This document shows positions 1 through 9,308 of a DNA stretch of 64,000 nucleotides, piece by piece. Both the position numbers and the translations under genes were made by a program. The notes under the pieces were generated by a model. It searched no databases and had not been told where the DNA came from. It saw nothing but the letters and a program-made list of their open reading frames with translations. This stretch comes from Cryobacterium sp. BB307 (GTDB taxonomy: Bacteria; Actinomycetota; Actinomycetes; Actinomycetales; Microbacteriaceae), in the NCBI RefSeq assembly GCF_012274275.1, contig NZ_JAANZA010000001.1, forward strand, positions 434,001 to 498,000, in the 5' to 3' direction. Each line of letters starts with the position of its first letter. Position 1 is the stretch's first letter.

Positions 1-2
1 GT

Positions 3-218
3 CTCTACGAGCTCACCGTTGCCGGCGACACCGGATGGCTGCGCTCGGAGCCCGGCGTGCGGGTCGTCGACTTCGACGGCGGACACGCGGTGTTCGAGAC
101 CGACTCGACCGAGACCGCTCAGCGCGTGCTGAAGCGCGCCGCGGCATCCGGCGACGTGCAGCGCTTTGCGCCTCGCCAGCCATCACTCGCCCAGATTTTC
201 AAGGAGGTAGTCCAGTGA
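3..218 (+). CDS. ABC transporter ATP-binding protein, C-terminal end (partial)
   Basis: Only the last 71 codons are inside the window; the 5' part lies upstream. The frame opens at base 3 and reads through the small C-terminal domain that follows the nucleotide-binding domain in drug/Na+-type ABC-2 exporters, ending in the family-typical SLAQIFKEVVQ (compare SLxxIFxEVV). No Walker motifs are visible because they are upstream. The TGA stop overlaps the GTG start of the permease gene (GTGA), so the two are translationally coupled and presumably form one exporter. Substrate cannot be told. Confidence 0.85.
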   Translation, partial: LYELTVAGDTGWLRSEPGVRVVDFDGGHAVFETDSTETAQRVLKRAAASGDVQRFAPRQPSLAQIFKEVVQ

Positions 219-1306
219 GCCGCTACACCAGCCCCGGACTCGCTCAGGCCACGTGGCTGATCGCCGAGCGGGAGATCCGGATGCGCCTGCGCAGCAAGGC
301 GTTCCTGATCTCCACCGGCATCCTGCTGCTGATGGTGCTCGCAAGCGTTCTGTTCGGCGGGTTCGCCAGCCAGAACGTTGACCTGCCCAAGGTCGCAGCG
401 GTCGGCTCGGCCGTCGCCGTCGCGGAGGACACCGGTGCGCTCGAGGTCACCGAGGCCGCCACCGTGGAAGAGGCGGAGGAGCTGGTTCGATCCGAGGAGG
501 TCGAGGCGGCGCTCGTGCCGGATCCGGATGCGCCGCTCGAGCTGACCGTGATCGGCCTCGACGAGGCACCCACCTCGGTGCTCGCCGTGCTGAGCGTCAC
601 CCCGGGCATCGAGGTGCTCGAACCAAGCGGACAGAACCCGTTCCTGATCTACCTGGTGGCGCTCGGGTTCGGACTGGTGTTCTTCGTCTCCGCCCTCACG
701 TTCGGCTCGATCATCGCGCAGAGCGTTGTGGAGGAGAAGCAGACGCGGATCGTGGAGATCCTGATGGCGACCGTGCCGGTGCGCGCACTGATGGCGGGCA
801 AGGTGCTCGGCAACAGCATCCTCGCGTTCGGTCAGATCGCGCTCATCGCCGTGCTCGCCGGGGTCGGGATGCTCGCATCCGGTCAGGACCTCCTGCTCGC
901 CGATATCGGGCCGTCGCTGGTGTGGTTCGTGGTGTTCTTCCTGTTCGGGTTCGTGCTGCTCGCCGCGCTGTTCGCGGCCACCGCGGCGCTGGTGTCCCGA
1001 GTCGAGGACGTCGGCTCGGTCACCTCCCCGGTGACGATGCTCGTGATGATCCCCTACTTCCTGGTGATCTTCTTCAACGACAACCCGGTCGTGCTGGGCG
1101 TGATGTCGTACGTGCCGTTCTCTGCACCGGTGGGCATGCCGATGCGGGTGTTCCTCGGCACCGCCGAGTGGTGGGAGCCGCTGCTGTCGCTCGGCATCCT
1201 GGTGGCGACGACCGCGCTCGTGGTCTGGATCGGCGAGCGGATGTACCGCAACTCGCTGCTGCGCACCGGCGCCCGGGTGACCCTGAAGGAAGCCCTGGTC
1301 GGCTAG
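215..1306 (+). CDS. ABC-2 type exporter permease (NatB-like)
   Basis: 363 aa. The open frame extends further upstream, but the real start is the GTG at 215: AAGGAGGT lies at 201-208 and the GTG overlaps the stop of the ATPase gene. One N-terminal membrane helix (about residues 31-49) is followed by an extracytoplasmic domain of about 100 residues rich in Glu and Ala, then five hydrophobic segments. The cytoplasmic motif EEKQTRIVEILMAT near residue 185 is the signature of ABC-2 permeases of the NatB/YhaP type. With the upstream ATPase it should form a homodimeric exporter; sodium or drug export is known for relatives, but the substrate here is unknown. Confidence 0.85.
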   Translation: MSRYTSPGLAQATWLIAEREIRMRLRSKAFLISTGILLLMVLASVLFGGFASQNVDLPKVAAVGSAVAVAEDTGALEVTEAATVEEAEELVRSEEVEAALVPDPDAPLELTVIGLDEAPTSVLAVLSVTPGIEVLEPSGQNPFLIYLVALGFGLVFFVSALTFGSIIAQSVVEEKQTRIVEILMATVPVRALMAGKVLGNSILAFGQIALIAVLAGVGMLASGQDLLLADIGPSLVWFVVFFLFGFVLLAALFAATAALVSRVEDVGSVTSPVTMLVMIPYFLVIFFNDNPVVLGVMSYVPFSAPVGMPMRVFLGTAEWWEPLLSLGILVATTALVVWIGERMYRNSLLRTGARVTLKEALVG

Positions 1307-1345
1307 ACCGTCAGCGTGGTTGTCGGATGCGGGCAGAATGGTGGG

Positions 1346-2419
1346 GTGAGCACACTCCACGACCAGAATCGCCGCGGCTTCGCATCCGACAACTACGCGG
1401 GAGCGCACCCCGAGATCATCCAGGCCATCGCGGATGCGAACGGCGGGCACCAGGTCTCCTACGGCGAGGACGTGTACACCGAGCGTCTGCAAGAGGTGAT
1501 GCGGCAGCACTTCGGTGAGCAGGCAGAGACCTTCCCGGTGTTCAACGGCACCGGAGCCAACGTCACGGCGCTGACCGCGATGGTGCCGAGGTGGGGTGCG
1601 GTGATCTCCGCCCAGACCGCACACATCAACACCGATGAGGGCGGCGCGCCCGAGCGGGTCAGCGGGCTGAAGCTGCTCACCGTAGAGACCAGCGACGGCA
1701 AGCTCACCCCGGAGCTCATCGATCGCGAGGCGTGGGGCTGGGGCGATGAGCACCGCGCCCAGCCGCTTGCGGTCAGCATCACCCAGACCACAGAGCTCGG
1801 CACCCTCTACACGGTGGAGGAGCTCCGCTCGATCAGCGAGCACGCCCACGCGAAGGGCATGCTCGTGCACATGGACGGCGCTCGCATCGCCAACGCCGCG
1901 GCCGCGCTGGGCGAGCCGCTGCGTGAGTTCACCACCGACGCGGGCATCGACGTGCTCAGCTTCGGTGGCACCAAGAATGGCCTCCTCTTCGGTGAGGCGA
2001 TCGTCGCGTTGAATCCGGATGCCGCACCCGGCTTGGTCTACCTGCGCAAGTTGAACATGCAGCTCGCATCGAAGATGCGCTTCGTGTCCGCGCAGCTCGT
2101 CGCGCTGCTCGAGGGAGGCCTGTGGTTGAGGTCGGCGACGCACGCGAACCGGATGGCGCTGCGCTTGCGGGAAGCGCTCGCGCGGGAGGTCGCCTCCGGA
2201 AACCTGCGCGGGATCTCGTTCACCCAGGCGACGGAGTCGAATGCCGTGTTCGCGGTGCTGCCGCCGGGTGTCGCCGATCGGCTGCGGGAGCGATTCCGGT
2301 TCTACGACTGGAACCCGGCGACCGGCGAGGTGCGCTGGATGTGCTCGTTCGACACCACAGAGGACGACATCGACTCGTTCGTGACCGCGATCCGCGAGGA
2401 ACTCGTCGCGGCTGGTTGA
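1346..2419 (+). CDS. low-specificity threonine aldolase / beta-eliminating lyase family PLP enzyme
   Basis: 357 aa, PLP-dependent fold-type I enzyme of the Beta_elim_lyase (threonine aldolase) family, which splits L-threonine or allo-threonine to glycine and acetaldehyde. Landmarks are the N-terminal SDNYAGAHP, the substrate loop YGEDVYT, the Asp of VHMDGARI that pairs with the pyridine nitrogen, and the presumed Schiff-base lysine in FGGTKNG near residue 202. The frame opens at 1316, but the GTG at 1346, preceded by a G-rich stretch, gives the family's usual N-terminus. The stop codon lies inside a repeat element (2411-2450). Exact substrate is inferred from family only. Confidence 0.85.
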   Translation: MSTLHDQNRRGFASDNYAGAHPEIIQAIADANGGHQVSYGEDVYTERLQEVMRQHFGEQAETFPVFNGTGANVTALTAMVPRWGAVISAQTAHINTDEGGAPERVSGLKLLTVETSDGKLTPELIDREAWGWGDEHRAQPLAVSITQTTELGTLYTVEELRSISEHAHAKGMLVHMDGARIANAAAALGEPLREFTTDAGIDVLSFGGTKNGLLFGEAIVALNPDAAPGLVYLRKLNMQLASKMRFVSAQLVALLEGGLWLRSATHANRMALRLREALAREVASGNLRGISFTQATESNAVFAVLPPGVADRLRERFRFYDWNPATGEVRWMCSFDTTEDDIDSFVTAIREELVAAG

Positions 2420-2450
2420 GGGATCGCGAAGGGATCGTCTCGAAACGCTG
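2411..2450 (+). repeat. dispersed palindromic repeat, copy 1
   Basis: GCTGGTTGAGGGATCGCGAA followed by GGGATCGTCT; its reverse complement matches the element at 21467-21504 with few changes. The core GATCGCGAAGxGATC can fold back on itself. It begins inside the aldolase stop codon, so it may act as a 3' processing or termination signal. Confidence 0.7.
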
Positions 2451-2454
2451 GGCA

Positions 2455-2479
2455 GGGATCTCGAAAAGCTCGATCACCG
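2455..2479 (+). repeat. left flanking direct repeat of the accessory segment
   Basis: A 25-base stretch (GGGATCTCG, five variable bases, CTCGATCACCG) that recurs in the same orientation at 4222-4246 with 22 of 25 bases identical. The two copies bracket the orphan ATPase gene and could be the outer edges of an inserted segment. Confidence 0.55.
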
Positions 2480-2608
2480 AGCCCCGAGCTGACATCCTTA
2501 GTCGAGGTTGCGGGACGACCAAGGCCCGACTCATCCATTTGGTGCCTCGACTCAAACAGTTACCTTCGATGGTTCAACCGCACTCCCGAGGTACCTGGCG
2601 TACTCAAG

Positions 2609-3943
2609 TCAAGAGCGCGCTTCGCGCGCCGCCGGGAAACGGAAGCGGGAACGGAAAAAGTAGACGAGCCAACCCAACGGGGTAACAGAGTTCACAGTTT
2701 TGGTTCCGTCATCCGGGTCGGTCTCCCGCGATACGAGGTTGACCTCGGATAGCTGCGTTACGGCACCGACCATCTGCTGTTGAACACCAAACCCGAATCG
2801 CTCCCAGTCGGAGGAACCGGCCCGACCATCAGCACGACACAGCTCCTCAAAGAACTGCCAGTTCCGAGCCTGCACTCGACCCGCGTCCGCGAAAGCGCTC
2901 TCAGCGCGCTCCAGCAGCCAAGACTCTAGGTACGCGTCACAGTCCTCCGGCGACGGAACGCCTCGGCCCGACACGACAAATTCCTCATGTAACCACTGCG
3001 CAAACTGTTGCGCCGTTGCCAACGATTCACGCAGGTTTGAATTCAGCGCTTGGTAAAGATATGCGAAGCCCCTAGGCGTAACCGGTGCAGCCGCTGAGGG
3101 TCCACCGAAACTCTCGATTCGCTTTTGAATCGCCGCAACCGCCTGCCTATCATCTAGCGGACGGAGAACTAGTGGAGCCTGAAACACTCCGCTGAGCCGT
3201 TCGCTTCTCGCCCGAGAGACGATCCCGCGCGACCCGCTAAGAACCCATCGCACGTGTGGCAAATTGAATACAGTGTCCCTAAGAAGGTCAAGCGAACGCC
3301 GTGCGGCTCCGACCGTTTCTAAAAGCTCGAGATTGTCGAGGATGATTACAATTCCGCCTCGCTGACCATCGAAGGACTCCTCGAGGAGTTGGCGAATCGC
3401 AGTTGGGAACCCAGAGCGAGAGTAACCTTCGCTGGTATTTGCGTCCTCGCCGCTTCCCCAATTTGCGCCGACGCCCAAGACCTGTCCGCCACCTTCATGG
3501 TGCCGGAACATGCTGGCGTTGAGCCACCTGTCAAGCTCATCGACTTTGGGGCGGAACATTCCCACCTGTTCGAAGTCGTCAGCGTACCTAATGAGCGTCT
3601 GCGCTATTACGCGAAGAGCATCGAACTCGAAACTCTCCGCATCAGTCCCGGGTTGCAATCTCGACACGGCGGGGACGTAGAGCTCACCGCTAGGCGAATT
3701 GAGGCATGCCTTTCGCATGCGATACGCGGAGACCTCAAGAAGGCTGCTCTTTCCGACCCCTATGGAGCCTTCCACTGTAGGAAATGAGCCGTCCGTGCCG
3801 ATGAGCCGTTGAAGACGGGCCGATTCCGAATCACGACCAACTAGGAGTTCATCTCCCACAGCATCCGCTGTAAGTGTTTCCTGGTTGTACGGATTCGCTG
3901 AGAACCCAAAATCCGGCCAAATGCTGAACAGGGACTGAGGCAT
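2609..3943 (-). CDS. orphan P-loop (AAA/STAND-like) ATPase, function unknown
   Basis: 444 aa. A P-loop GSIGVGKSS at residues 59-67, a Walker B strand VIILDN at 199-204 and a sensor-like LSGSRG at about 235-240 give an ORC/STAND-type ATPase layout. The N-terminal WPDFGFSANPY...LLVGRDSE resembles the entry segment of bacterial AAA_16-like ATPases. The C-terminal 150 residues have no motif I recognise. Base composition and codon use are visibly less GC-biased than the neighbours (many AGT, ATT, TTC/TTT and AAC/AAT choices), the gene stands alone, and short direct repeats flank it, so it is probably horizontally acquired. A defence or stress-sensing role is possible but nothing in the sequence proves it. 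Confidence 0.8.
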   Translation of the reverse strand: MPQSLFSIWPDFGFSANPYNQETLTADAVGDELLVGRDSESARLQRLIGTDGSFPTVEGSIGVGKSSLLEVSAYRMRKACLNSPSGELYVPAVSRLQPGTDAESFEFDALRVIAQTLIRYADDFEQVGMFRPKVDELDRWLNASMFRHHEGGGQVLGVGANWGSGEDANTSEGYSRSGFPTAIRQLLEESFDGQRGGIVIILDNLELLETVGAARRSLDLLRDTVFNLPHVRWVLSGSRGIVSRARSERLSGVFQAPLVLRPLDDRQAVAAIQKRIESFGGPSAAAPVTPRGFAYLYQALNSNLRESLATAQQFAQWLHEEFVVSGRGVPSPEDCDAYLESWLLERAESAFADAGRVQARNWQFFEELCRADGRAGSSDWERFGFGVQQQMVGAVTQLSEVNLVSRETDPDDGTKTVNSVTPLGWLVYFFRSRFRFPAAREARS

Positions 3944-4271
3944 AACCAGACGTTAGCGGAAACAGCGCCCGACCCCGAACCTCGCACGGCATCGAACCTG
4001 ATGAGGACAGACTCACCTGAGCGGCAAATTGGGCGCATGGGGAGTTGGGTCGTTGTCACTTCCGTGGGTCTGCTCGGCGCAGGGCTTCACGTGGTGATTT
4101 TCGCACCCGTCGGGGTGCCGTACGCGCGACGCGGTGGTAGCCGCCACGGGCGCCGGCAGCCTCCCGCGATTAGCGTTCTGTGGGTCGGCTGGTCCCTTGA
4201 GTGACAGGGCCCGTTACAGCCGGGATCTCGGAATCCTCGATCACCGGGAGAGGCGATCGCCGGGACTCCGC
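3944..4271. other. gene-poor interval
   Basis: 328 bp between the ATPase gene and the acyltransferase gene. I see no convincing coding sequence: the short open frames here lack ribosome sites and recognisable residues. It holds the right-hand flanking repeat (4222-4246); its left part probably carries the promoter of the minus-strand ATPase gene. Confidence 0.5.
4222..4246 (+). repeat. right flanking direct repeat of the accessory segment
   Basis: Matches 2455-2479 at 22 of 25 positions, same orientation; see that entry. Confidence 0.55.
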
Positions 4272-6332
4272 CTACTCCCCCGGCGAGACCACGTGCGCAA
4301 TGGCGGCGCCGATGACCGGCACCATGCTCAGGGCGAAGGTGTTGGTGAGGTGCTCCTTGTCGCGGTAGACATTCGCGCCGCCGACGACGCTGCGACAGCG
4401 CTCTTCGTCGCAGTACTTGTCGGTGAAGTCGATGAGCGTGGCGCTGGCACGTACCGCTGCCTCTCTCAGCGCATCCGTTCGAACCAGCGCGCTGTCGCGT
4501 GACTGGGTGCACTCGTCTGCCGGGTTGAAGCGCAGGCAGCGGTTGGGATCGTCCTCGAAGTCCGGGTTGTCAGCGATGGCGATGATGGAAGCTCCTCGCG
4601 CCTGTGCCCACGCGTCGACGAATCCCTGGATCGCAACCTCATCTTTCTCGGCGGCCGACACCCGATACGGGGTGCTTGCGTGCGCGGCCGTGAAGATTGC
4701 GTCAAACGCTTCACCCTCGGCCAGCTCGGTAGCGACGACGGCGCGCCACGATGAGCACGAGTCCGCATCCCCCTCGGCGAGCGCGCCGACGGGGGCATCG
4801 GTCCACGGGCACACATCCTTCAGGTGGGTGGTGAGCGACCAGCCGCGTTCCTCCGCAACCCTGATCAGCGCCTCGATGTACTGGTAGGCATGGCTGTCGC
4901 CGATGAGCGCGATCCGCGGGGCACCGGCATCCGTCGACCCGAACTGGCAACTGCGCGCCTCGATCTCGTTCGGCTGCACGAGGCACTCGACGTGACCCGG
5001 CCGGTCAGCATTGCCGAGCCCGGGGTCGGGGATGATGGCGTCCGCCAGCGCCGGATTCACGCAATCGACGCTGGTCTCGACGCCGAAACACTCCGGTGGG
5101 GTCTCGCCGACCGCCTCACGCTGAGCGGCCGCCGCGTCATACTTCGGGCTCGTGACCGCCCACGCGGTGCCGACGACCAGGCTCGAGACCGCCATGAGCG
5201 CGACGACGCCGGCGAAGGTGTAGCGCGGCTGGTTCTCGGTGAGGAAACTCCAGGTGCGGGCCGGGTCCTCGACGTACTTCTTGGTGAGCCACGCGAGCAC
5301 GATGCAGATGGCGATGAGCAGCACCCGACTAAGGTCGCCCGCCCCCCAGCCAGGCACGAACGGCAGCACGATGATGAGCGGCCAGTGCCACAGGTAGATC
5401 GAATAGGAGAGCCCGCCGATGAAGCGCTGAGGCGGCCCGCCGAGCGCGCTGCCGATGTCCCACCAGCGCTCGGCCCGGTCGCTGATGATCACGAGCGCGG
5501 TACCGACGACCGGCAGCAGCGCCATGTAGCCGGGGAACGGTGTCTCGGCGTCGAAGAACCACGCCGCCGCGAGGATCATCGCGAGACCGGTGTAGCCGAC
5601 GAGATTGTGGGCGAGCTCACCGTGCGGGCGGAACCGCGGAAGCAGCGCGAGTGCAGCGCCGGCGCCGAACTCCCAGATGCGCGTGAACGTGACGAAGTAG
5701 GCCTCAGCCGGGTTGGTCATGGTGAAGATGACGGATGCGCCAAGCGACAGCACGCTGACGACCCCGATCACCGCGATCAGCGATGTCCACTTGCGGTCGG
5801 CCGCATATCTCGCGCCGAGCCAGGTCGCCCCGAGCAGCAGCAGCGGCCAGATGATGGAGAACTGCCCGGCGAGCGAAAGCGCCCAGAAGTGCTGCGCGGT
5901 GGTCACATCCTGATCGGCCGAGCCGAAGGCGAGTGCCCAGTTCTCGACATAGAAGGTGCTGGCGAGAATCTCGCGAACTTCGCCGGGAAGCGCACTGAGC
6001 GGAAGGATGAACAGCACAGCGAGCCCGCAGAACACGAGCACGGTGATCGACGCGGGCAGCAGCCGTCGCGCGCGTTTCGCCCAGAACGCCGGCAGGTCGA
6101 GTCGCCCACTCTGCTCGAGCTCGATGGCGAGCTGCCCGGTGATGAGGAACCCGGAAATGACGAAGAACACGTCGACACCGACGTAACCGCCGGTTAGCCG
6201 GTCCGGCCACACGTGATGCAGCACGACCAGCAGCACCGCGATCGCTCGCAGTCCCTGAAGGCGTGGCTGGAAGCGAGCCGGTGTCGGCGGGTGCTCCGCT
6301 CGAGTGTGTACCGACTGGCGCTGATCAGTCAT
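4272..6332 (-). CDS. membrane acyltransferase 3 with C-terminal SGNH domain (OafA-like)
   Basis: 686 aa, two-part protein. The N-terminal 370 residues are an acyltransferase-3 domain with about ten membrane segments; the catalytic His region is LLVVLHHVWPD and the fold signature is GGYVGVDVFFVISGFLI. A linker helix leads to an extracytoplasmic SGNH hydrolase-like domain with the block I serine in ALIGDSHAYQY and the late Asp/His pair as DKEHLTN. Such proteins O-acetylate cell-wall glycans, exopolysaccharide or lipids. The gene starts only 16 bp after the clpB stop on the same strand, so it may be read through from the heat-shock operon. Confidence 0.88.
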   Translation of the reverse strand: MTDQRQSVHTRAEHPPTPARFQPRLQGLRAIAVLLVVLHHVWPDRLTGGYVGVDVFFVISGFLITGQLAIELEQSGRLDLPAFWAKRARRLLPASITVLVFCGLAVLFILPLSALPGEVREILASTFYVENWALAFGSADQDVTTAQHFWALSLAGQFSIIWPLLLLGATWLGARYAADRKWTSLIAVIGVVSVLSLGASVIFTMTNPAEAYFVTFTRIWEFGAGAALALLPRFRPHGELAHNLVGYTGLAMILAAAWFFDAETPFPGYMALLPVVGTALVIISDRAERWWDIGSALGGPPQRFIGGLSYSIYLWHWPLIIVLPFVPGWGAGDLSRVLLIAICIVLAWLTKKYVEDPARTWSFLTENQPRYTFAGVVALMAVSSLVVGTAWAVTSPKYDAAAAQREAVGETPPECFGVETSVDCVNPALADAIIPDPGLGNADRPGHVECLVQPNEIEARSCQFGSTDAGAPRIALIGDSHAYQYIEALIRVAEERGWSLTTHLKDVCPWTDAPVGALAEGDADSCSSWRAVVATELAEGEAFDAIFTAAHASTPYRVSAAEKDEVAIQGFVDAWAQARGASIIAIADNPDFEDDPNRCLRFNPADECTQSRDSALVRTDALREAAVRASATLIDFTDKYCDEERCRSVVGGANVYRDKEHLTNTFALSMVPVIGAAIAHVVSPGE

Positions 6333-6348
6333 CGCCAGTCAGGGTATC

Positions 6349-8511
6349 TCACGCCGGTTCGTGCTCCGCGCTCCGGATGCTGAGCTCATCGGCATCCGGA
6401 TTCAACTCGACCAGCACGGTGTCGCCGTCCCGGATCTCACCGGCCAGGATGGCACTCGCGAGCCGGTCGTCGATCTCGTGCTGCATGAGCCGGCGCAGCG
6501 GCCGGGCGCCATAGATCGCGTCGAAGCCGCGCTCGGCAAGCCAGGTCCGCGCATCCGGCACCACCGCGAGGTCGAGCCGACGCTCGGTCAGCCTGCGCTG
6601 CAGCCGATCGATGTACAGCTCCACGATCTGGCCCAGATCGTCGGTGGACAGCGGCGAGAAGATGACGATGTCGTCGAGCCGGTTGATGAACTCCGGCTTG
6701 AACGCCTGCCGCACCGCGAGCTGGACCGCCTCCTCCTTCTGCTCCCAGGACAGGTCGGTGTCGACCAGGAACTGGCTGCCGAGGTTGGAGGTGAGGATCA
6801 GGATGACGTTGCGGAAGTCGACAGTGCGGCCCTGACCGTCGGTCAGGCGACCGTCGTCGAGCACCTGCAGCAGCACGTCGAATACGTCGCCGTGCGCCTT
6901 CTCAACCTCATCGAGCAGCACCACGGAGTACGGGCGCCGGCGCACCGCCTCGGTGAGCTGACCGCCCTGCTCGAAGCCGATGTATCCGGGTGGGGCGCCG
7001 ATGAGCCGCGCGACCGAGTGCCGCTCGGCGTACTCGCTCATGTCGATCCGGATCATCGCCTTCTCATCGTCGAAGAGGAACTCGGCGAGCGCCTTGGCCA
7101 GCTCGGTCTTGCCCACCCCGGTGGGGCCGAGGAACAGGAAAGAACCGGTCGGCCGGTCTGGATCGGCGATGCCGGCGCGGCTGCGGCGAACCGCCTCCGA
7201 CACGGCGCGCACCGCCTGCTTCTGCCCCACCACCCGGCGGGCGAGCTCACCCTCGAGATTCAGCAGCTTCTCGGTCTCGCCTTGCATGAGGCGACCCACC
7301 GGGATGCCGGTCCACGCGGCGACCACTGCGGCGATGTCCTCATCGGTGACCTGCTCGTTGACCATCCGCTCGCCCGAGCTCTCGGCCTTCTCTGCCGCGG
7401 TGAGGTCATCCTCGATCTTCTTGATGACCTCGTAGTTCAGTCGGGCGGCATCCTCATAGCGTCCCTCCCGGATGGCTCGGTCGAGGTCGATGCGGGCATC
7501 GTTGAGCTTCATCTTCAGCTCACCGATGTCCTGCAGTTCGGCCTTCTCCGAGCGCCAGCGCTCCTCGAGCTCGTCCAGGGAGGCCTGCTTCTCGCTCATC
7601 TCCTCGCGCAGCTTCTTCAACCGCTGCTTGGAGGCCTCGTCCTTCTCCTTCTTCAGGGCGAGCTCCTCGATCTTCATCCGGTCGACCTGCCGCTTGAGCT
7701 GGTCGATCTCCACCGGGGACGAGTCGATCTCCATCTTCAGCCGGGAGGCCGCCTCATCGACGAGGTCGATCGCCTTGTCCGGCAGCTGCCGGCCGGAGAT
7801 GTAGCGGTTGCTGAGGGTCGCCGCGGCCACGAGCGCGGTGTCCGCGATCGCGACCTTGTGGTGCGCCTCGTAGCGCTCCTTCAAGCCGCGCAGGATGGCG
7901 ATGGTGTCTTCGACGCTCGGCTCGCCGACGAAGACCTGCTGGAACCGCCGCTCGAGGGCGGCATCCTTCTCGATGTACTCGCGGTACTCGTCCAGCGTCG
8001 TCGCACCGATAAGGCGCAGCTCGCCGCGGGCCAGCATGGGCTTCAGCATGTTGGATGCGGCGACCGAGCCCTCTCCACCGCCTGCGCCCATAAGTGTGTG
8101 CAGTTCGTCGACGAAAGTGATGATCTGGCCGTCGGCGTCGTTGATCTCCTTCAGCACCGCCTTGAGTCGCTCTTCGAACTCACCGCGGTACTTGGCGCCC
8201 GCGACCAGCGCAGCAAGGTCGAGGGAGACGAGTCGCTTGTCCTTCAGCGAGTCGGCGACGTCGCCAGCGACGATGCGCTGCGCGAGCCCCTCGACCACCG
8301 CGGTCTTGCCGACGCCGGGCTCGCCGATGAGCACCGGGTTGTTCTTGGTGCGTCGGGTGAGCACCTGACTGACCCGTCGGATCTCCGCGTCGCGGCCGAT
8401 GACCGGATCGAGTTTGCCCGTGCGGGCGATCGCCGTGAGGTCGACCCCGTACTGCTCGAGCGCGGTCTTCTGTTCCTCATCGGTCGCCGGAGCGCCCTGC
8501 ATGTTCGCCAT
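6349..8511 (-). CDS. clpB: ClpB disaggregase lacking the N-terminal domain
   Basis: 720 aa Hsp100 ATPase with two AAA+ modules. D1 has Walker A GEPGVGKT and the pore loop [10 protein letters not shown]. The coiled-coil middle domain (about residues 245-370) marks ClpB rather than ClpC/ClpA. D2 has GPTGVGKT, pore loop GYIG and the sensor-2 GARPLRR. The protein begins 20 residues before [20 protein letters not shown], so the Clp_N double repeat of full-length ClpB (850-870 aa) is absent. The start fits: the upstream gene ends 27 bp away. With DnaK/DnaJ/GrpE it resolubilises aggregated protein. It sits last of the chaperones in the dnaK operon, so it should be HspR-controlled. Confidence 0.93.
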   Translation of the reverse strand: MANMQGAPATDEEQKTALEQYGVDLTAIARTGKLDPVIGRDAEIRRVSQVLTRRTKNNPVLIGEPGVGKTAVVEGLAQRIVAGDVADSLKDKRLVSLDLAALVAGAKYRGEFEERLKAVLKEINDADGQIITFVDELHTLMGAGGGEGSVAASNMLKPMLARGELRLIGATTLDEYREYIEKDAALERRFQQVFVGEPSVEDTIAILRGLKERYEAHHKVAIADTALVAAATLSNRYISGRQLPDKAIDLVDEAASRLKMEIDSSPVEIDQLKRQVDRMKIEELALKKEKDEASKQRLKKLREEMSEKQASLDELEERWRSEKAELQDIGELKMKLNDARIDLDRAIREGRYEDAARLNYEVIKKIEDDLTAAEKAESSGERMVNEQVTDEDIAAVVAAWTGIPVGRLMQGETEKLLNLEGELARRVVGQKQAVRAVSEAVRRSRAGIADPDRPTGSFLFLGPTGVGKTELAKALAEFLFDDEKAMIRIDMSEYAERHSVARLIGAPPGYIGFEQGGQLTEAVRRRPYSVVLLDEVEKAHGDVFDVLLQVLDDGRLTDGQGRTVDFRNVILILTSNLGSQFLVDTDLSWEQKEEAVQLAVRQAFKPEFINRLDDIVIFSPLSTDDLGQIVELYIDRLQRRLTERRLDLAVVPDARTWLAERGFDAIYGARPLRRLMQHEIDDRLASAILAGEIRDGDTVLVELNPDADELSIRSAEHEPA

Positions 8512-8538
8512 AGCTTTCGCGTTTCTTTCTCTTGGTTC

Positions 8539-9276
8539 TTAGGGAATTACTGTTGTCCTCGGCTCGGATGTCGCAGTCTCAAGGCCGGAGCGCATCACGT
8601 GCGCCATCCACCACCAGCTCAGCCAGCCGATGACCGAGTTGACGATGAACCCGAGCAGGAAGCCGACGACGCCGAGCACGGCGGCGATGGCTCCACCGTC
8701 GAGGCCGCCTGCCGACAGTGCACCGCCTCCCAGCTGGAGGCCGAAGCTCGTGAACGACTGGACGACCCAGAACGCCGCGACGGCGACACCCGCCCCGGCC
8801 CAGGTCACCGGCCACGGCCGATTGACGTCGTGCCGGGCGAGGATGACCTTGCTCAGGTATAGGCCGAGCCACATGATGCCGAGGCCGACGATCGAGATGA
8901 TGATGAGCGGGATGACCCACGCACTGAGGTTGACGTTCTCGACGAACTCCTCGAGTCCGGCGTACTGGCCGTAGTCGGTGCTCACGCGGGCGATCCAGGC
9001 GAAAAGCCCCGCGAACAGGCCGAGGATGATCGGCACGATGAACAGCCCGAAGCCGATCGTCAGGAGGTTGAAGCCGACGATGCCTGCCCACGCGGCGCCG
9101 ATCTTCTGCCGACTGCCCAGTGGGGGGCGGGGTGGGGTTGCCGGCGCGTACTGCGGGGCATACGGCTGCCCGGGTGCGGGCTGCTGCCCGTAAGGCTGCG
9201 TGGGCTGCTCTCCGTAGGGCTGCCCGGGCGTTGGCTGCTGACCGTAGGGCTGCTGGTTCGGGTCTTCGGTGGTCAT
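8539..9276 (-). CDS. membrane protein with Pro/Gln/Tyr-rich N-terminal repeats
   Basis: 245 aa. The first 50 residues are cytoplasmic-type low-complexity repeats of the form QPYGQQP-xPGQ (four to five copies). Hydrophobic segments follow at about 60-95, 115-140, 155-175 and 195-230, giving a small multi-pass membrane protein. I do not recognise a named family beyond the Gln/Pro-rich-tail membrane proteins common in Actinobacteria. It lies between hspR and clpB with gaps of 32 and 27 bp, so it is co-transcribed with the chaperones; a link to envelope stress is a guess. Confidence 0.75.
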   Translation of the reverse strand: MTTEDPNQQPYGQQPTPGQPYGEQPTQPYGQQPAPGQPYAPQYAPATPPRPPLGSRQKIGAAWAGIVGFNLLTIGFGLFIVPIILGLFAGLFAWIARVSTDYGQYAGLEEFVENVNLSAWVIPLIIISIVGLGIMWLGLYLSKVILARHDVNRPWPVTWAGAGVAVAAFWVVQSFTSFGLQLGGGALSAGGLDGGAIAAVLGVVGFLLGFIVNSVIGWLSWWWMAHVMRSGLETATSEPRTTVIP

Positions 9277-9308
9277 GGTCTCCTACTCCTTTGTCGAGCT
9301 CTCATGAG

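Noticed and set aside
119-2143. Long minus-strand open frame opposite the ABC permease and aldolase
   Set aside because: Composition is Arg/His/Glu-rich antisense noise typical of high-GC DNA; the plus-strand genes have clear family motifs.
6361-8862. 833-codon plus-strand open frame opposite clpB
   Set aside because: Antisense shadow of clpB; no family features and no ribosome site.
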